Below, piece after piece: positions 1 through 7,948 of a DNA stretch of 64,000 nucleotides. The position numbers and the translations under genes are program-made. The notes beneath the pieces are model-generated. The model was not told the origin of the DNA and did not search any database. It saw only the letters and a list, made by a program, of their open reading frames with translations. Position 1 is the first letter of the stretch. Each line of letters opens with the position of its first letter. This stretch comes from JAWBMQ01 sp038828875. GTDB lineage: Archaea; Nanobdellota; Nanobdellia; Woesearchaeales; JAWBMQ01. The stretch is taken from contig JAWBMQ010000003.1 in the NCBI GenBank assembly GCA_038828875.1, forward strand, positions 62,001 through 126,000. The letters are read 5' to 3'.

Positions 1-881
1 TCAAAAAAAGACAAGAACTTGAAAATTTAATAAAAGAAATAGATATAAAAATATATGAAAAAGAATCTGAAAACCGAGAAATTGAAAAAGAAATAAATCT
101 CATAGAATTAAACAATACAGAACAAAAAGCAAGATATGAAAGTTTAAAAGAAGAGTTACTAACTTACAATGTTGATGAATTTTACGAAGAAAGCAAAACA
201 AAATTAAAAGATATGTTGAAAAAATATCAGGAGGAGTTAGAAGAATTAGGACAAGTTAATTTAAAAGCTATTGATGAATACAATGAACTGAAAAAGAATG
301 TTGATGAATTATTAAGAAAGAAAGAAGAACTTGAAAAGGAAAAGAAAGAGATTCTATTACTTATGAATGAAATTGAAACTAAAAAGAAAGAAGAATTTTT
401 GAAGTATTTCAACGTCTTGCAGGAAATTTTCAAACAAAAATTCTCAGAATTAGTTGAAAAAGGAGAAGCTAGCTTAGAGCTTGAAAGTCCTGAAACAATA
501 TTTGATAAAGGTGTTAAAATTGTAGTTAAATTAAATCAAAAAAGATTTTTAGACATTAAAAGCTTATCAGGTGGTGAAAAAGCAATTACTGCTTTAGCAT
601 TTATATTTTCACTGCAAGAAATTCAACCTGCTCCTTTTTATGTTTTTGATGAAGTTGATGCTCCGTTAGATAAAAGAAATGCTGAACGATTAGGAAAATA
701 CATAAAAAAGTATTCCGAAAATGCTCAATTTATTATAGTTTCACATAACGATGCTGTTATCGTTGAAGCAGATACCATTTATGGTATAACTATGAACAAA
801 AAAGACGCAATAAGTAGTGCTATAGCTTTAAAAATGGAAGACTATTTAAACAACAAAGAAAAAGTTAAAAATACTAGTTAA
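1..881 (+). CDS. smc: Chromosome segregation protein SMC, C-terminal part
   Basis: The reading frame is open from the first base of the window, so the start lies upstream and only about 290 C-terminal residues are visible. The first part is a highly charged coiled coil. The C-terminal head domain has the ABC signature LSGGEK (about nt 564-585) and a Walker B stretch FYVFDEVDAPLD (about nt 637-672), followed by a D-loop and a switch histidine in VSHND. SMC forms a ring-shaped ATPase with ScpA/ScpB that organises and segregates chromosomes. It is convergent with dnaG, whose stop is about 60 bases away. An internal methionine at 213 is not the real start because the coiled coil continues before it. 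Confidence 0.93.
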   Translation, partial: KKRQELENLIKEIDIKIYEKESENREIEKEINLIELNNTEQKARYESLKEELLTYNVDEFYEESKTKLKDMLKKYQEELEELGQVNLKAIDEYNELKKNVDELLRKKEELEKEKKEILLLMNEIETKKKEEFLKYFNVLQEIFKQKFSELVEKGEASLELESPETIFDKGVKIVVKLNQKRFLDIKSLSGGEKAITALAFIFSLQEIQPAPFYVFDEVDAPLDKRNAERLGKYIKKYSENAQFIIVSHNDAVIVEADTIYGITMNKKDAISSAIALKMEDYLNNKEKVKNTS

Positions 882-940
882 GTAAATATAAAAATAATAA
901 AAATCAAAAAATCAGAAAAATAAAAAAACAAATAAAAAAT

Positions 941-2517
941 TTAGTTTAAATCTTCTAAAGAAAGGAGTTTAATGTTAGGATTAGAAGTTTGTGCTTTAAT
1001 TTCTACTCCAACTACATACGATATGCCCATCTTCTCTACAGTAGTTACTAAACTCTTATCAATTACACCATCTAAAATTATTGCTAACAATTTTTTATCA
1101 ATATTCTTCAACACATCGTTAAGCTCACTTGCTGGTACTTTTGCTAAAATATTGTTATCTTCATCAACAAGATATGCCCCTTTTGTTCCTAACAAATTCT
1201 CTAAAAGATCTCTATACTTAGCTAAATTTTCCTTAAAATCTGTTTTTTCAATTTTCTTTGTTTCCTTTAATTGCTGCTGATTTTGTGAAGATTTATTCTC
1301 TTTATTATCCCTTTTTTCTCGATTATTGTCCTTATTGTTATCTCTTTCTTTATCTCTATTTTGATTATTGTTTGGTGCTTGATTTTGTTGAACAGAAACA
1401 TGAACTGTTCCTGGCTCTTCTTCAGTTTCAAATTCTTTATGAACCCATTCTTCATTTCCAAAGTATTCCATCTTAGCTTGTTCTGCTGTAATCTTTGCTC
1501 TTAATGCTTGATGTATTTCTTTCTTAGTTAATTCTTCAACTTCCTTTCCAATAGGTGCTCTTGCAACATAATCTATATCTGCTGTCATTAGCAATGCTTT
1601 CAANNNNNNNNNNNNNNNNNNNNNNNNNNNNNNNNNNNNNNNNNNNNNNNNNNNNNNNNNNNNNNNNNNNNNNNNNNNNNNNNNNNNNNNNNNNNNNNNN
1701 NGGCTTGTTCTGCTGTAATCTTTGCTCTTAATGCTTGATGTATTTCTTTCTTAGTTAATTCTTCAACTTCCTTTCCAATAGGTGCTCTTGCAACATAATC
1801 TATATCTGCTGTCATTAGCAATGCTTTCAAATCCAAAATACCTCCGCGATCTCCATCAACGAAAGCAATAATCTCCTTCTTTTTTGACAATTCTATAATA
1901 GTCTGAGGCACTCCAGAACCATTCATTGCAATTACGTTCTTAATTCCATGCTTTAATAGGTTAAGAACATCGGCTCGTCCTTCAACAACAATTACTTCAT
2001 CACTCTCATCTATTGCTGGACCTGCAGGAAGTCTTTCTTTACCATATTCCTGAATCTCCATTACTCTAACCGCATTAGCTACTTCCTCTGCTAATTCTTG
2101 TGAATCAGGCAATACTGCACTTATCAAATCTTTTAACAAATCCTTTGCTCTGTTAATTATATACTTTCTCTTACTTATTCTTACATCCTCAATCTGAGTA
2201 ACTGTAATTTTAGCATTACATGGACCAATTCTTTGAATAACTTCTAAAGATGCTGCAACAATACAAGTTTCAGCTTTATCTAAGCTTGAAGGAATTGTAA
2301 TTGTTCCTTTAGATCTTCCCATCTTTGTTTCAAGATTAACTTCTATTCTGCCAATTCTTCCACTTCTTTGTAATTCTCTTAATTCCAAATCATTACCCAT
2401 TAAACCTTCAGTTTGTCCGAAAATTGCTCCAATAACATCAGGTTTATCAACAACTCCATCAATCTCTATATCTGCATGAATTATATATTTTGCAGCTACA
2501 ATACTAACTTTTGCCAT
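941..2517 (-). CDS. dnaG: Archaeal DnaG primase-like protein, interrupted by an assembly gap
   Basis: This is an archaeal DnaG homologue with a TOPRIM domain, a family found associated with the exosome and proposed to act as a primase. The Toprim glutamate is in VVEGRADV and the acidic pair in FVDGDRGG. The C-terminal part is Q/N/K/R-rich and low in complexity before a conserved end domain. A run of 98 N splits the gene at 1604-1701, and the 128 bp before the gap (1476-1603) recur after it (1703-1830). Collapsing the duplicate gives one frame of 450 codons, about 449 residues, which suits the family. The ATG at 2517 is preceded by a strong GAGGTGA ribosome-binding site. Reading 941-1603 as a separate protein starting at an internal Met would be an artefact. 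Confidence 0.9.
1604..1701. other. Assembly gap (98 N) inside dnaG with duplicated flanks
   Basis: There are 98 undetermined bases. The 128 bases before the gap (1476-1603) are repeated exactly after it at 1703-1830. The geometry, a 227-base offset, is identical to the second gap at 40793-40890. This indicates two contigs that really overlap and were scaffolded apart. Confidence 0.95.
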
Positions 2518-2566
2518 TTATTTCACCTCTTTTTTCTTTTTTATATTGTTTAATTCATATTTTAGC

Positions 2567-2698
2567 TGCCTTAGAAAGAGATTCAATTATGCTTTTTTAA
2601 CTACTTTTATTTTTGTATTTTTATTTTTATTTTCTTATCCTTTTCACTTATGTTATAAGGGAAATGAATGATGAGCATGATAATCCCTTTCTAAGGCA
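2567..2698. repeat. Imperfect inverted repeat in the dnaG-tRNA-Met intergenic region
   Basis: The left arm is 2567-2593 and the right arm 2674-2698, about 25-27 bases each. They share the exact 12-mer TGCCTTAGAAAG and then remain largely complementary through GATT...ATGCT. An 80-base, T-rich loop separates them. The rest of the 317-bp stretch between the dnaG start and the initiator tRNA contains no credible gene. It could be an unrecognised structured RNA, a double protein-binding site or a remnant of a small mobile element. Confidence 0.6.
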
Positions 2699-2834
2699 AG
2701 TTCTTATGAAATATGATTAATTTAGGTATATTTTCAAAGTTTATAAAGTTTTTTAGAAAAAATTATAAATTTATATATAAAGAAAGATTTAAAAATTAAG
2801 GCTGTTTTCTCATCTTATCTATATTTTAGATTAT

Positions 2835-2910
2835 AGCGGGGTAGAGGAGCCTGGTCGTCCTCGTCGGGCTCATAACCCGAAAATCGAAGGTTCAAATCCT
2901 TCCCCCGCTA
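2835..2910 (+). tRNA. Initiator tRNA-Met (CAT)
   Basis: A full cloverleaf can be drawn: acceptor AGCGGGG with CCCCGCT, anticodon stem TCGGG/CCCGA enclosing the loop CTCATAA, and T-arm GAAGG-TTCAAAT-CCTTC. The A1:U72 pair and three consecutive G:C pairs at the foot of the anticodon stem are the marks of an archaeal initiator. No intron and no encoded CCA. A TATA-like AT-rich stretch precedes it, and yvcK starts about 30 bases downstream. Confidence 0.95.
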
Positions 2911-2942
2911 ATTATCACTAGTTAACTTTAATTATTGTTAAT

Positions 2943-3881
2943 ATGATTAATGTAACAACAATTGGTGGTGGATCTGGTTCTTTCCAAACTTTATTAGCTT
3001 TAAAAAAGATTGAAAATGTCAACATTTCTGCAATTGTTGCCATGAGTGATAATGGTGGTAGTACTGGATTACTTAGAACATTGTATGGAATTTTACCTCC
3101 AGGAGATGTAAGGAATTGTTTAGTTGCTTTAAGCGAAGAAAGCTATATTTGGAGCAAAATTTTCAGTTACCGATTTGATGAAAAACTTTCAAGTCATAAC
3201 TTAGGAAATTTAATTTTAACGGCACTTACAGATTATTATGGTTCATTTGAAAAAGCACTCGAAGAAGCACACAAAATTCTTAACGTAAAACACAAAGTAA
3301 TTCCCATAACCTATTCTTGCATTGACTTAAAAGCTGAGTTTGAAGATGGTAAAACTTTAATTGGAGAAAGAGAAATTTTTGAGTATTGCAAAACTTCTAA
3401 GATAAGAAAAATTGAGATTTATTCCAAAGAAAAAAATCTCTTTCCCAATCCAAAAACAATTAAAGCTATAAGAGAAAGTGATTTTATAGTAATAGGACCT
3501 GGTAGTTTTTATAGTAGTATATTATCTAATGTGGTTTTTCCAGAAATAGCTGATGAAATAAAAACTTCTAACTCAATAAAAATTTTCATTTTGAACATTG
3601 TAAATGATCTAGAAACTAAAGATTTTAAATTGAGCGATTATATTAAAAATTTAGAAAAACACATTCATTTAGATTATATTATAGTAAACTCCACAATACC
3701 TAATGAAAAAATTCTTTTGCATTACAAAAAAGAAGGAAAGGAAATTCCTGAAATTGATATTGAAGATGAACGAATAATTTTTGCAGATTTGATAAATTCA
3801 GATAATCTACTCCGTCATGATCCTGAAAAATTAAGTAGATTGTTAGAATGGCTTTTTTTGAAACATAAGCGAAAAATATAA
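2943..3881 (+). CDS. YvcK/CofD-like family protein (gluconeogenesis factor type)
   Basis: This 312-residue protein belongs to the UPF0052 YvcK/GlmR family, related to the CofD 2-phospho-L-lactate transferase fold. Visible motifs are the N-terminal GGGSG (residues 8-12), SDNGGSTG (about 35-42), PPGDVRN, HNLGNL and IGPGSFYSS. In bacteria YvcK binds UDP-sugars and controls gluconeogenesis and envelope precursor supply. What it does in an archaeon is unknown. The protein is closer in motif content to YvcK than to archaeal CofD, suggesting transfer from bacteria; that is inference. The PEP synthase further along the window is at least compatible with a gluconeogenic lifestyle. Confidence 0.85.
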   Translation: MINVTTIGGGSGSFQTLLALKKIENVNISAIVAMSDNGGSTGLLRTLYGILPPGDVRNCLVALSEESYIWSKIFSYRFDEKLSSHNLGNLILTALTDYYGSFEKALEEAHKILNVKHKVIPITYSCIDLKAEFEDGKTLIGEREIFEYCKTSKIRKIEIYSKEKNLFPNPKTIKAIRESDFIVIGPGSFYSSILSNVVFPEIADEIKTSNSIKIFILNIVNDLETKDFKLSDYIKNLEKHIHLDYIIVNSTIPNEKILLHYKKEGKEIPEIDIEDERIIFADLINSDNLLRHDPEKLSRLLEWLFLKHKRKI

Positions 3882-3908
3882 AAAAGCATTATTTTTCTAA
3901 ATTCTTAA

Positions 3909-3983
3909 GGGCTCGTGGCCTAGCCTGGATAGGGCGACAGGCTTCTAACCTGTAGGTCCGGGGTTCGAATCCCCGCGGGCCCA
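3909..3983 (+). tRNA. tRNA-Arg (TCT)
   Basis: Acceptor GGGCTCG pairs with CGGGCCC (one T:G pair) with discriminator A. The anticodon stem ACAGG/CCTGT encloses CTTCTAA, giving anticodon TCT. The T-arm is CGGGG-TTCGAAT-CCCCG. No intron. Confidence 0.95.
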
Positions 3984-3984
3984 A

Positions 3985-4007
3985 ATTTTCTTTATCTTTA
4001 AGAAAAT
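3985..4007. terminator. AT-rich hairpin after tRNA-Arg
   Basis: ATTTTCTT (3985-3992) is perfectly complementary to AAGAAAAT (4000-4007) around a 7-base loop. It lies directly between the 3' end of tRNA-Arg and the 3' end of the oppositely transcribed sRNA, so it may help end either transcript. The role is inference. Confidence 0.35.
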
Positions 4008-4020
4008 ATAAAATAAAAAA

Positions 4021-4069
4021 TCAGCAGGTTTGCTACTCATCATTGATCAGCGAAGCGAAGATTCTTCAC
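4021..4069 (-). ncRNA. Candidate C/D box sRNA (2'-O-methylation guide)
   Basis: Read on the minus strand the 49 bases parse with no remainder: C box GTGAAGA, a 12-nt guide ATCTTCGCTTCG, D' box CTGA, a 3-nt spacer, C' box ATGATGA, a 12-nt guide GTAGCAAACCTG and D box CTGA. Equal 12-nt spacing and a short D'-C' spacer are diagnostic of archaeal double-guide sRNAs. The C box differs from RTGATGA at one position, and no strong terminal stem is visible. The C box overlaps the archease stop codon (TAGTGAAGA), so the RNA is probably processed from the archease transcript. By the box-plus-five rule, the predicted target is the first U of CAGGUUUGCUAC for the D guide and the central G of CGAAGCGAAGAU for the D' guide. 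Confidence 0.7.
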
Positions 4070-4464
4070 TAAAGATCTAAAATAAATTCAACAATAAAAA
4101 TATTATCTTTTTTTTCAAACTTTAACTCGTGATAAGTTATTGCTTTTACATAAGTTTTATATTCCAATAACCTTTTTCCTTCAATAATAAACGAAAGCCT
4201 CTCATTATCTTTTAAAACTTTAACTTTTGATGGTACAAATTGTTCTGAATCTGTTAAATAGATAAGTTCAGAAACAAAATCAAAGATAAGCTGATCATCA
4301 CTTTGAAAGGGGATGTCAAAAGTTCTTATTTCAAAACCCCTTGCTTTTTTGCAAACTAAATCAAGATAAGCATCAGAAATTCCTTGAAAAACTTCTTCTA
4401 TAGTGTCTGCTATAACTCTAACTTTTGCATCTGCTAAATGGTCTAAAAATTCAAATTTGTACAT
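4069..4464 (-). CDS. Archease
   Basis: This 131-residue protein has the archease pattern: an N-terminal DHLADAKVRV (family DHTAD), a central acidic segment with DQLIFDFVSELIYL, and the C-terminal signature YVKAITYHEL. Archease activates the RtcB RNA ligase, which joins tRNA halves after intron removal. The conserved metal-binding Asp/His residues appear retained. rtcB is not in this window, but three tRNA genes here have introns and would need the ligase. The stop codon overlaps the C box of the sRNA described above. Confidence 0.88.
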   Translation of the reverse strand: MYKFEFLDHLADAKVRVIADTIEEVFQGISDAYLDLVCKKARGFEIRTFDIPFQSDDQLIFDFVSELIYLTDSEQFVPSKVKVLKDNERLSFIIEGKRLLEYKTYVKAITYHELKFEKKDNIFIVEFILDL

Positions 4465-4532
4465 AAAATTAGAATTAAAATCTCAGTTTAAAATTTTTTT
4501 TGTTTTTTTACTTGATTATTAAATTTTATTAT

Positions 4533-5546
4533 TTATTGCAACACAATAAAAGAATTATCACCTACATTAAGCTTTTTAGTTTCTGCATCAATCACAACTT
4601 CCTTTCCAATAACTGAATTTTCTATAACTAAATTATTGATTTCTGTATTCTTTCCAACTATTGAATTTCTAATTATTGAATTTCTAATCACTGCTCCTTC
4701 ACCTATCGAAGCAAATGGACCAATAACTGAATTTTCAACTTTTGCACTTCTAGAAACATAACTAGGACCTATGATTAAACTGTTTCCTCTTACCACCATT
4801 CTTCCTTCACACAATTTTTTCAAAACGTACTTATTAGCATCTAATAAAACATCTACTCTTCCACAATCAAACCATTCGTTTACTTTTTTAGATCTTAGGA
4901 CTAGATTATCCTTGATCATCAAAGCAATTGCATCTGCCAATTTAAATTCTCCTTTTGTTGTTATATTGTTTTCAAACAAAAAGTTTATCTTTCGATAGAG
5001 TAAATCCATACTTTTAAACCAATATGCACCAATAACTGCCAAATTTGATTTTGAATTCAAAGGCTTTTCCACTATGGATGTAATTATTTCTTTTTTATCT
5101 GTTTCAATTATTCCATACAACCAAGGTTCTTTTACATCTTTAGAAAAAATAATTCCATCATAATTTTTTCTTAAAGCAAGTTCTGCTCTTAAATCCACAT
5201 CAATTAATGTATCTCCAAACAGAACAAGAACTTCATCGTCTTGAGAATTTCTCTTATAGATATCTTCTATTGCTAATTTTATTGCACCTCCATCACCATT
5301 CAAAATCTCTTGATATACAAAAGATAGCTGCTTATTCTTAACATAACCAGAAACATAGTTTTCAATTTCTTTTCCAAAATAACCCACAATCAAAACAATT
5401 TCATCCACTTCAGGAATAAATAAAATCTCATCAAGAATGTAAGAGAGAATAGGTTTTCCTGCAATTTCTAGCAAAGGTTTAGGTGTTGTGTGCGTGTGAG
5501 GTTTCAATCTTGTTCCTTTACCAGCAACAGGAATTATTGCTTTCAT
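4533..5546 (-). CDS. Sugar-1-phosphate nucleotidyltransferase with left-handed beta-helix
   Basis: This 337-residue protein starts with the nucleotidyltransferase signature GKGTRLKPHTHTTPKPLL (residues 9-26). It has the GD motif FGDTLIDVD and the sugar-binding EKP in VEKPLNSK. Residues about 255-320 are hexapeptide repeats (VIGPFASIGEGAVIRNS...) of a left-handed parallel beta-helix. It activates a sugar-1-phosphate with NTP for surface glycan or nucleotide-sugar synthesis. The exact substrate (glucose-1-phosphate with dTTP or UTP, or a GlmU-like substrate) cannot be told from the sequence. It is divergent from S17e with an AT-rich shared promoter region. Confidence 0.85.
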   Translation of the reverse strand: MKAIIPVAGKGTRLKPHTHTTPKPLLEIAGKPILSYILDEILFIPEVDEIVLIVGYFGKEIENYVSGYVKNKQLSFVYQEILNGDGGAIKLAIEDIYKRNSQDDEVLVLFGDTLIDVDLRAELALRKNYDGIIFSKDVKEPWLYGIIETDKKEIITSIVEKPLNSKSNLAVIGAYWFKSMDLLYRKINFLFENNITTKGEFKLADAIALMIKDNLVLRSKKVNEWFDCGRVDVLLDANKYVLKKLCEGRMVVRGNSLIIGPSYVSRSAKVENSVIGPFASIGEGAVIRNSIIRNSIVGKNTEINNLVIENSVIGKEVVIDAETKKLNVGDNSFIVLQ

Positions 5547-5567
5547 AATGTTATTACTTCAAAGATA

Positions 5568-5583
5568 AAATATTTAAATATTT
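5568..5583 (-). promoter_or_regulatory. Palindromic TATA-like element before the nucleotidyltransferase
   Basis: AAATATTTAAATATTT is a perfect 16-bp palindrome 22-37 bases before the nucleotidyltransferase ATG. That is the expected place for an archaeal TATA box of a leaderless or short-leader transcript. The opposite gene (S17e) has its own AATATTTATAAA box near 5600. Confidence 0.4.
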
Positions 5584-5665
5584 CTTTTTTTCTTTTGAAA
5601 ATATTTATAAAAAGAATAATTTTCAAATCTTATAGGACGATCTTTATTCAAATCATGGTGATAAA

Positions 5666-5866
5666 ATGGGAAGAATTGTTCCAAAACAAATAAAACAAAG
5701 AGCTATTATGTTTTTTGAGAAATATAAAGATATAGTTAGCGATAATTTCGAAACCAATAAACAATTAATTCAAAAAACTACTAAAGTAGGATCTAAGAAA
5801 GTAAGAAATGTTATGGCAGGATATTTAACAAGATACGCTAAGCAATATCGTATGAAATTTCAATAA
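5666..5866 (+). CDS. rps17e: 30S ribosomal protein S17e
   Basis: This 66-residue basic protein has the S17e pattern: MGRI start, IKQRAIMFFEKY, FETNKQLIQ, and the SKKVRNVMAGYLTRYAKQY end. S17e is an archaeal/eukaryotic small-subunit protein with no bacterial counterpart. The start is fixed by a GGTGAT ribosome-binding site a few bases upstream. alba follows 28 bases later and is probably cotranscribed. Confidence 0.93.
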   Translation: MGRIVPKQIKQRAIMFFEKYKDIVSDNFETNKQLIQKTTKVGSKKVRNVMAGYLTRYAKQYRMKFQ

Positions 5867-5894
5867 TATGCATACTATACTAGGAGGTGAATAA

Positions 5895-6176
5895 ATGCCA
5901 GAAGACAACCAAATTTATGTCGGACAGAAAAACTTTATGAACTATGTAACAGCAGTAGTTATGCAATTTACTACGAAAGACGCAAAAGAAGTTGTTGTTA
6001 GAGCAAGAGGAAAATATATCAGCAGAGCAATAGATATTGTAGAAGTTGCAAGAAAAAGATTTCTTGAAGGAAAAATTGAAGTAGGAAAAATAAACATAGG
6101 TTCTGAAGAATTCCAAAATAAAGACGGCAGAAAAGTTAGAGTTTCGACCATTGAAATAACTTTAAGAAAAATATAA
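5895..6176 (+). CDS. albA: Alba chromatin and RNA-binding protein
   Basis: This 93-residue protein is Alba/Sac10b: IYVGQKNFMNYVTAVVMQF at the N terminus, the ARGKYISRAIDIVEVARKRF helix, and a beta hairpin near residues 68-85. Alba coats DNA and RNA as dimers. The binding lysine normally found in the VGQKPFMNYV-type loop is kept (K in GQKNFM). The ATG has a strong GGAGGTGA ribosome-binding site. It probably shares a transcript with S17e. Confidence 0.95.
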   Translation: MPEDNQIYVGQKNFMNYVTAVVMQFTTKDAKEVVVRARGKYISRAIDIVEVARKRFLEGKIEVGKINIGSEEFQNKDGRKVRVSTIEITLRKI

Positions 6177-6287
6177 ACATTTTTGATTATTTTATTATTT
6201 TTTCTTTTTCTTTAAAATGTTATCTTTAAAATCCAAAAATTTTTAAATAGCAAGAACTATTATTTTAATTATAATTGAGGTGAGATT

Positions 6288-6569
6288 GTGCCTAAAATAA
6301 ATATGATGGATGAAAAAGAAAAATTTGTTGCTACCGATATTATAGGAAAAACTGTTGTTAGTAAAACTGGAAAAAAATTTGGAACAGTAGGTGATGTAAT
6401 TTTTGAAACTAGATCCGGAGAATTAATTCATATAGTTCTTACTAATCCAACGCCTAGTGCATTTAAATTAGAACTAGAGAAGGATTCTGAAGGAAATTTA
6501 TTGGTTCCTTTTAGTAGTGTGATTGCTGTAGGTGATTTAGTAGTTATTTCTGAAGAAGATATAATATAA
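6288..6569 (+). CDS. PRC-barrel domain protein
   Basis: This 93-residue single-domain PRC-barrel protein has the recognisable core IIGKTVVSKTGKKFGTVGDVIFE and ends with FSSVIAVGDLVVISEEDII. The start is GTG, set by GAGGTGA at about 6277-6283. Small archaeal PRC-barrel proteins occur in RNA metabolism, and in haloarchaea the CdpB proteins join the SepF/FtsZ division machinery. The sequence alone does not decide between these. It has its own promoter (TATA-like TTTTTAAATA near 6240). Confidence 0.8.
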   Translation: MPKINMMDEKEKFVATDIIGKTVVSKTGKKFGTVGDVIFETRSGELIHIVLTNPTPSAFKLELEKDSEGNLLVPFSSVIAVGDLVVISEEDII

Positions 6570-6581
6570 AAAATAAACTTT

Positions 6582-7235
6582 TTATTTTTGTGTTAACTTT
6601 TTTCTAACGTTATTTAATTCGTTTTCTAAGGAAGTTAAATAAATATTGATTCTTGAAAAATAATCTATCAATGGCTCAGTTTCTGCTTTTATGGATTTTG
6701 ATTCTAAATTATTTAATAAATTAGATACGTTTTTCTGTAAGTAGCTATTTAAAGTATTGTACTGAGTTTTCCTATACCTTGCTAAGGTTTCTCCAATCAT
6801 TGCACCTCCTACAGCAGAGATTGGAACAAACAACATTGCTTCTCCAGATCCTTGAGAAATTGAATATAATATTGCAGGAATTGCTGCAACCAATCCAAAC
6901 GCAAAACCTAATTTTCCAAAAGGATGAGCTCCTTTATTTTTAAAATCAAAATTTTTTTCATCAAGCAAATTCCTAAGTTTGTAATTTTCTAAATCATAAT
7001 ACGTAGCTAAAAGTTTATTTATAGATGCATTCACATGCAAATATTCTAACAACACCTTATCATAGTACATTTTATCATTACTTTTAGCCTTAACCCTTAA
7101 TTGAGATAAAATATCTTCTACATGATATTTATTATAATCAATGTTCTTTGCTACACAATCATTTTTTAATCCATCTCTTACTGAAGAATCTACATTTTTT
7201 CTTAAAGTTTCAATTATAGTCTCCAAATTATCCAT
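6582..7235 (-). CDS. Uncharacterised membrane protein with glycine-rich hairpin
   Basis: I do not recognise the family. The 217-residue protein has an N-terminal helical charged region of about 100 residues, then two adjacent hydrophobic glycine-rich helices (about 107-150, FGKLGFAFGLVAAIPAILY and AMLFVPISAVGGAMIG) and a C-terminal coiled coil. This suggests a membrane hairpin with both ends on the cytoplasmic side. The start is supported by a GGTGAAA ribosome-binding site. It is convergent with the PRC-barrel gene with 12 bases between stops. Confidence 0.7.
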   Translation of the reverse strand: MDNLETIIETLRKNVDSSVRDGLKNDCVAKNIDYNKYHVEDILSQLRVKAKSNDKMYYDKVLLEYLHVNASINKLLATYYDLENYKLRNLLDEKNFDFKNKGAHPFGKLGFAFGLVAAIPAILYSISQGSGEAMLFVPISAVGGAMIGETLARYRKTQYNTLNSYLQKNVSNLLNNLESKSIKAETEPLIDYFSRINIYLTSLENELNNVRKKLTQK

Positions 7236-7299
7236 CTTTTCACCTCAACATATTAAATTAGTTACTTTATGGTAGTAAAAAATTATTTATAAATTTTAT

Positions 7300-7947
7300 T
7301 TACTTATTTCTATGGATTTTAGAATATTCGCATAAAGAACTTAACCTGCAAATTTCACATTGTGGTTTTGCTTTGCAAATTGTCTGTCCAAGTGCTACAA
7401 AATATAGATTAAGCACTTTTTTATATTTTTTTGGTGTTATATTTTCTAGAACTTTTTCTGTTTCATGTGGATTTTTTGTATTAACTAATCCTAACCTGTT
7501 TGAAATTCTATGAACGTGAACATCAACTCCTATTAAATCTTCATCATATACTTCTGAATATACAATATTAGCAATCTTTCTTCCAACTCCAGGCAATTCA
7601 ATAAATTCTTCATATCTTTTGGGATAGCCTTTTTCAACTATAATTTTTGAAATTTCATGTACGTATTTTGCCTTCGATCTATAAAATCCGATTGGTTTTA
7701 ACAATCCTTCTAACTCTTTTAAATTTAACTTTGAAATTTCTTCTGGTGTTGAATATTTTGAAAATAAATTCTTCACTACTTTAATAGTTATTTCATCTCT
7801 TGTTCTTGTACTCAATAAAGTAGAAATCAATATTTGAAAAGGTGTTTGATTCATTTTTTTAAATTCAAAAACTGGAGCTTTTCTTATCTCTTCGTAATTT
7901 TCTAAAATTTTTATAATTTTAACTATTGTTTTTTTATCTTTCTCCAT
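7300..7947 (-). CDS. nth: Endonuclease III (DNA glycosylase/AP lyase)
   Basis: This 215-residue HhH-GPD glycosylase has the helix-hairpin-helix LPGVGRKIANIV with the catalytic lysine, and the catalytic aspartate in GVDVHVHRISNRLG. It removes oxidised pyrimidines and nicks the abasic site. A C-terminal iron-sulphur cluster loop is present, but the spacing is C-x5-C-x2-C-x5-C, one residue shorter in the first interval than the usual C-x6-C. The gene starts one base after the end of the upstream AP endonuclease gene, so the two form a base-excision-repair operon. Confidence 0.93.
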   Translation of the reverse strand: MEKDKKTIVKIIKILENYEEIRKAPVFEFKKMNQTPFQILISTLLSTRTRDEITIKVVKNLFSKYSTPEEISKLNLKELEGLLKPIGFYRSKAKYVHEISKIIVEKGYPKRYEEFIELPGVGRKIANIVYSEVYDEDLIGVDVHVHRISNRLGLVNTKNPHETEKVLENITPKKYKKVLNLYFVALGQTICKAKPQCEICRLSSLCEYSKIHRNK

Positions 7948-7948
7948 T

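Noticed and set aside
941..1603. A separate 220-residue protein starting MKALLMTADIDY
   Set aside because: It is the C-terminal part of DnaG. Its first residues repeat sequence from the other side of the N gap, and collapsing the duplicate restores one frame.
2668..2698. A second C/D box sRNA starting ATGATGA
   Set aside because: No CTGA box occurs at a suitable distance, and the site lies inside the inverted repeat.
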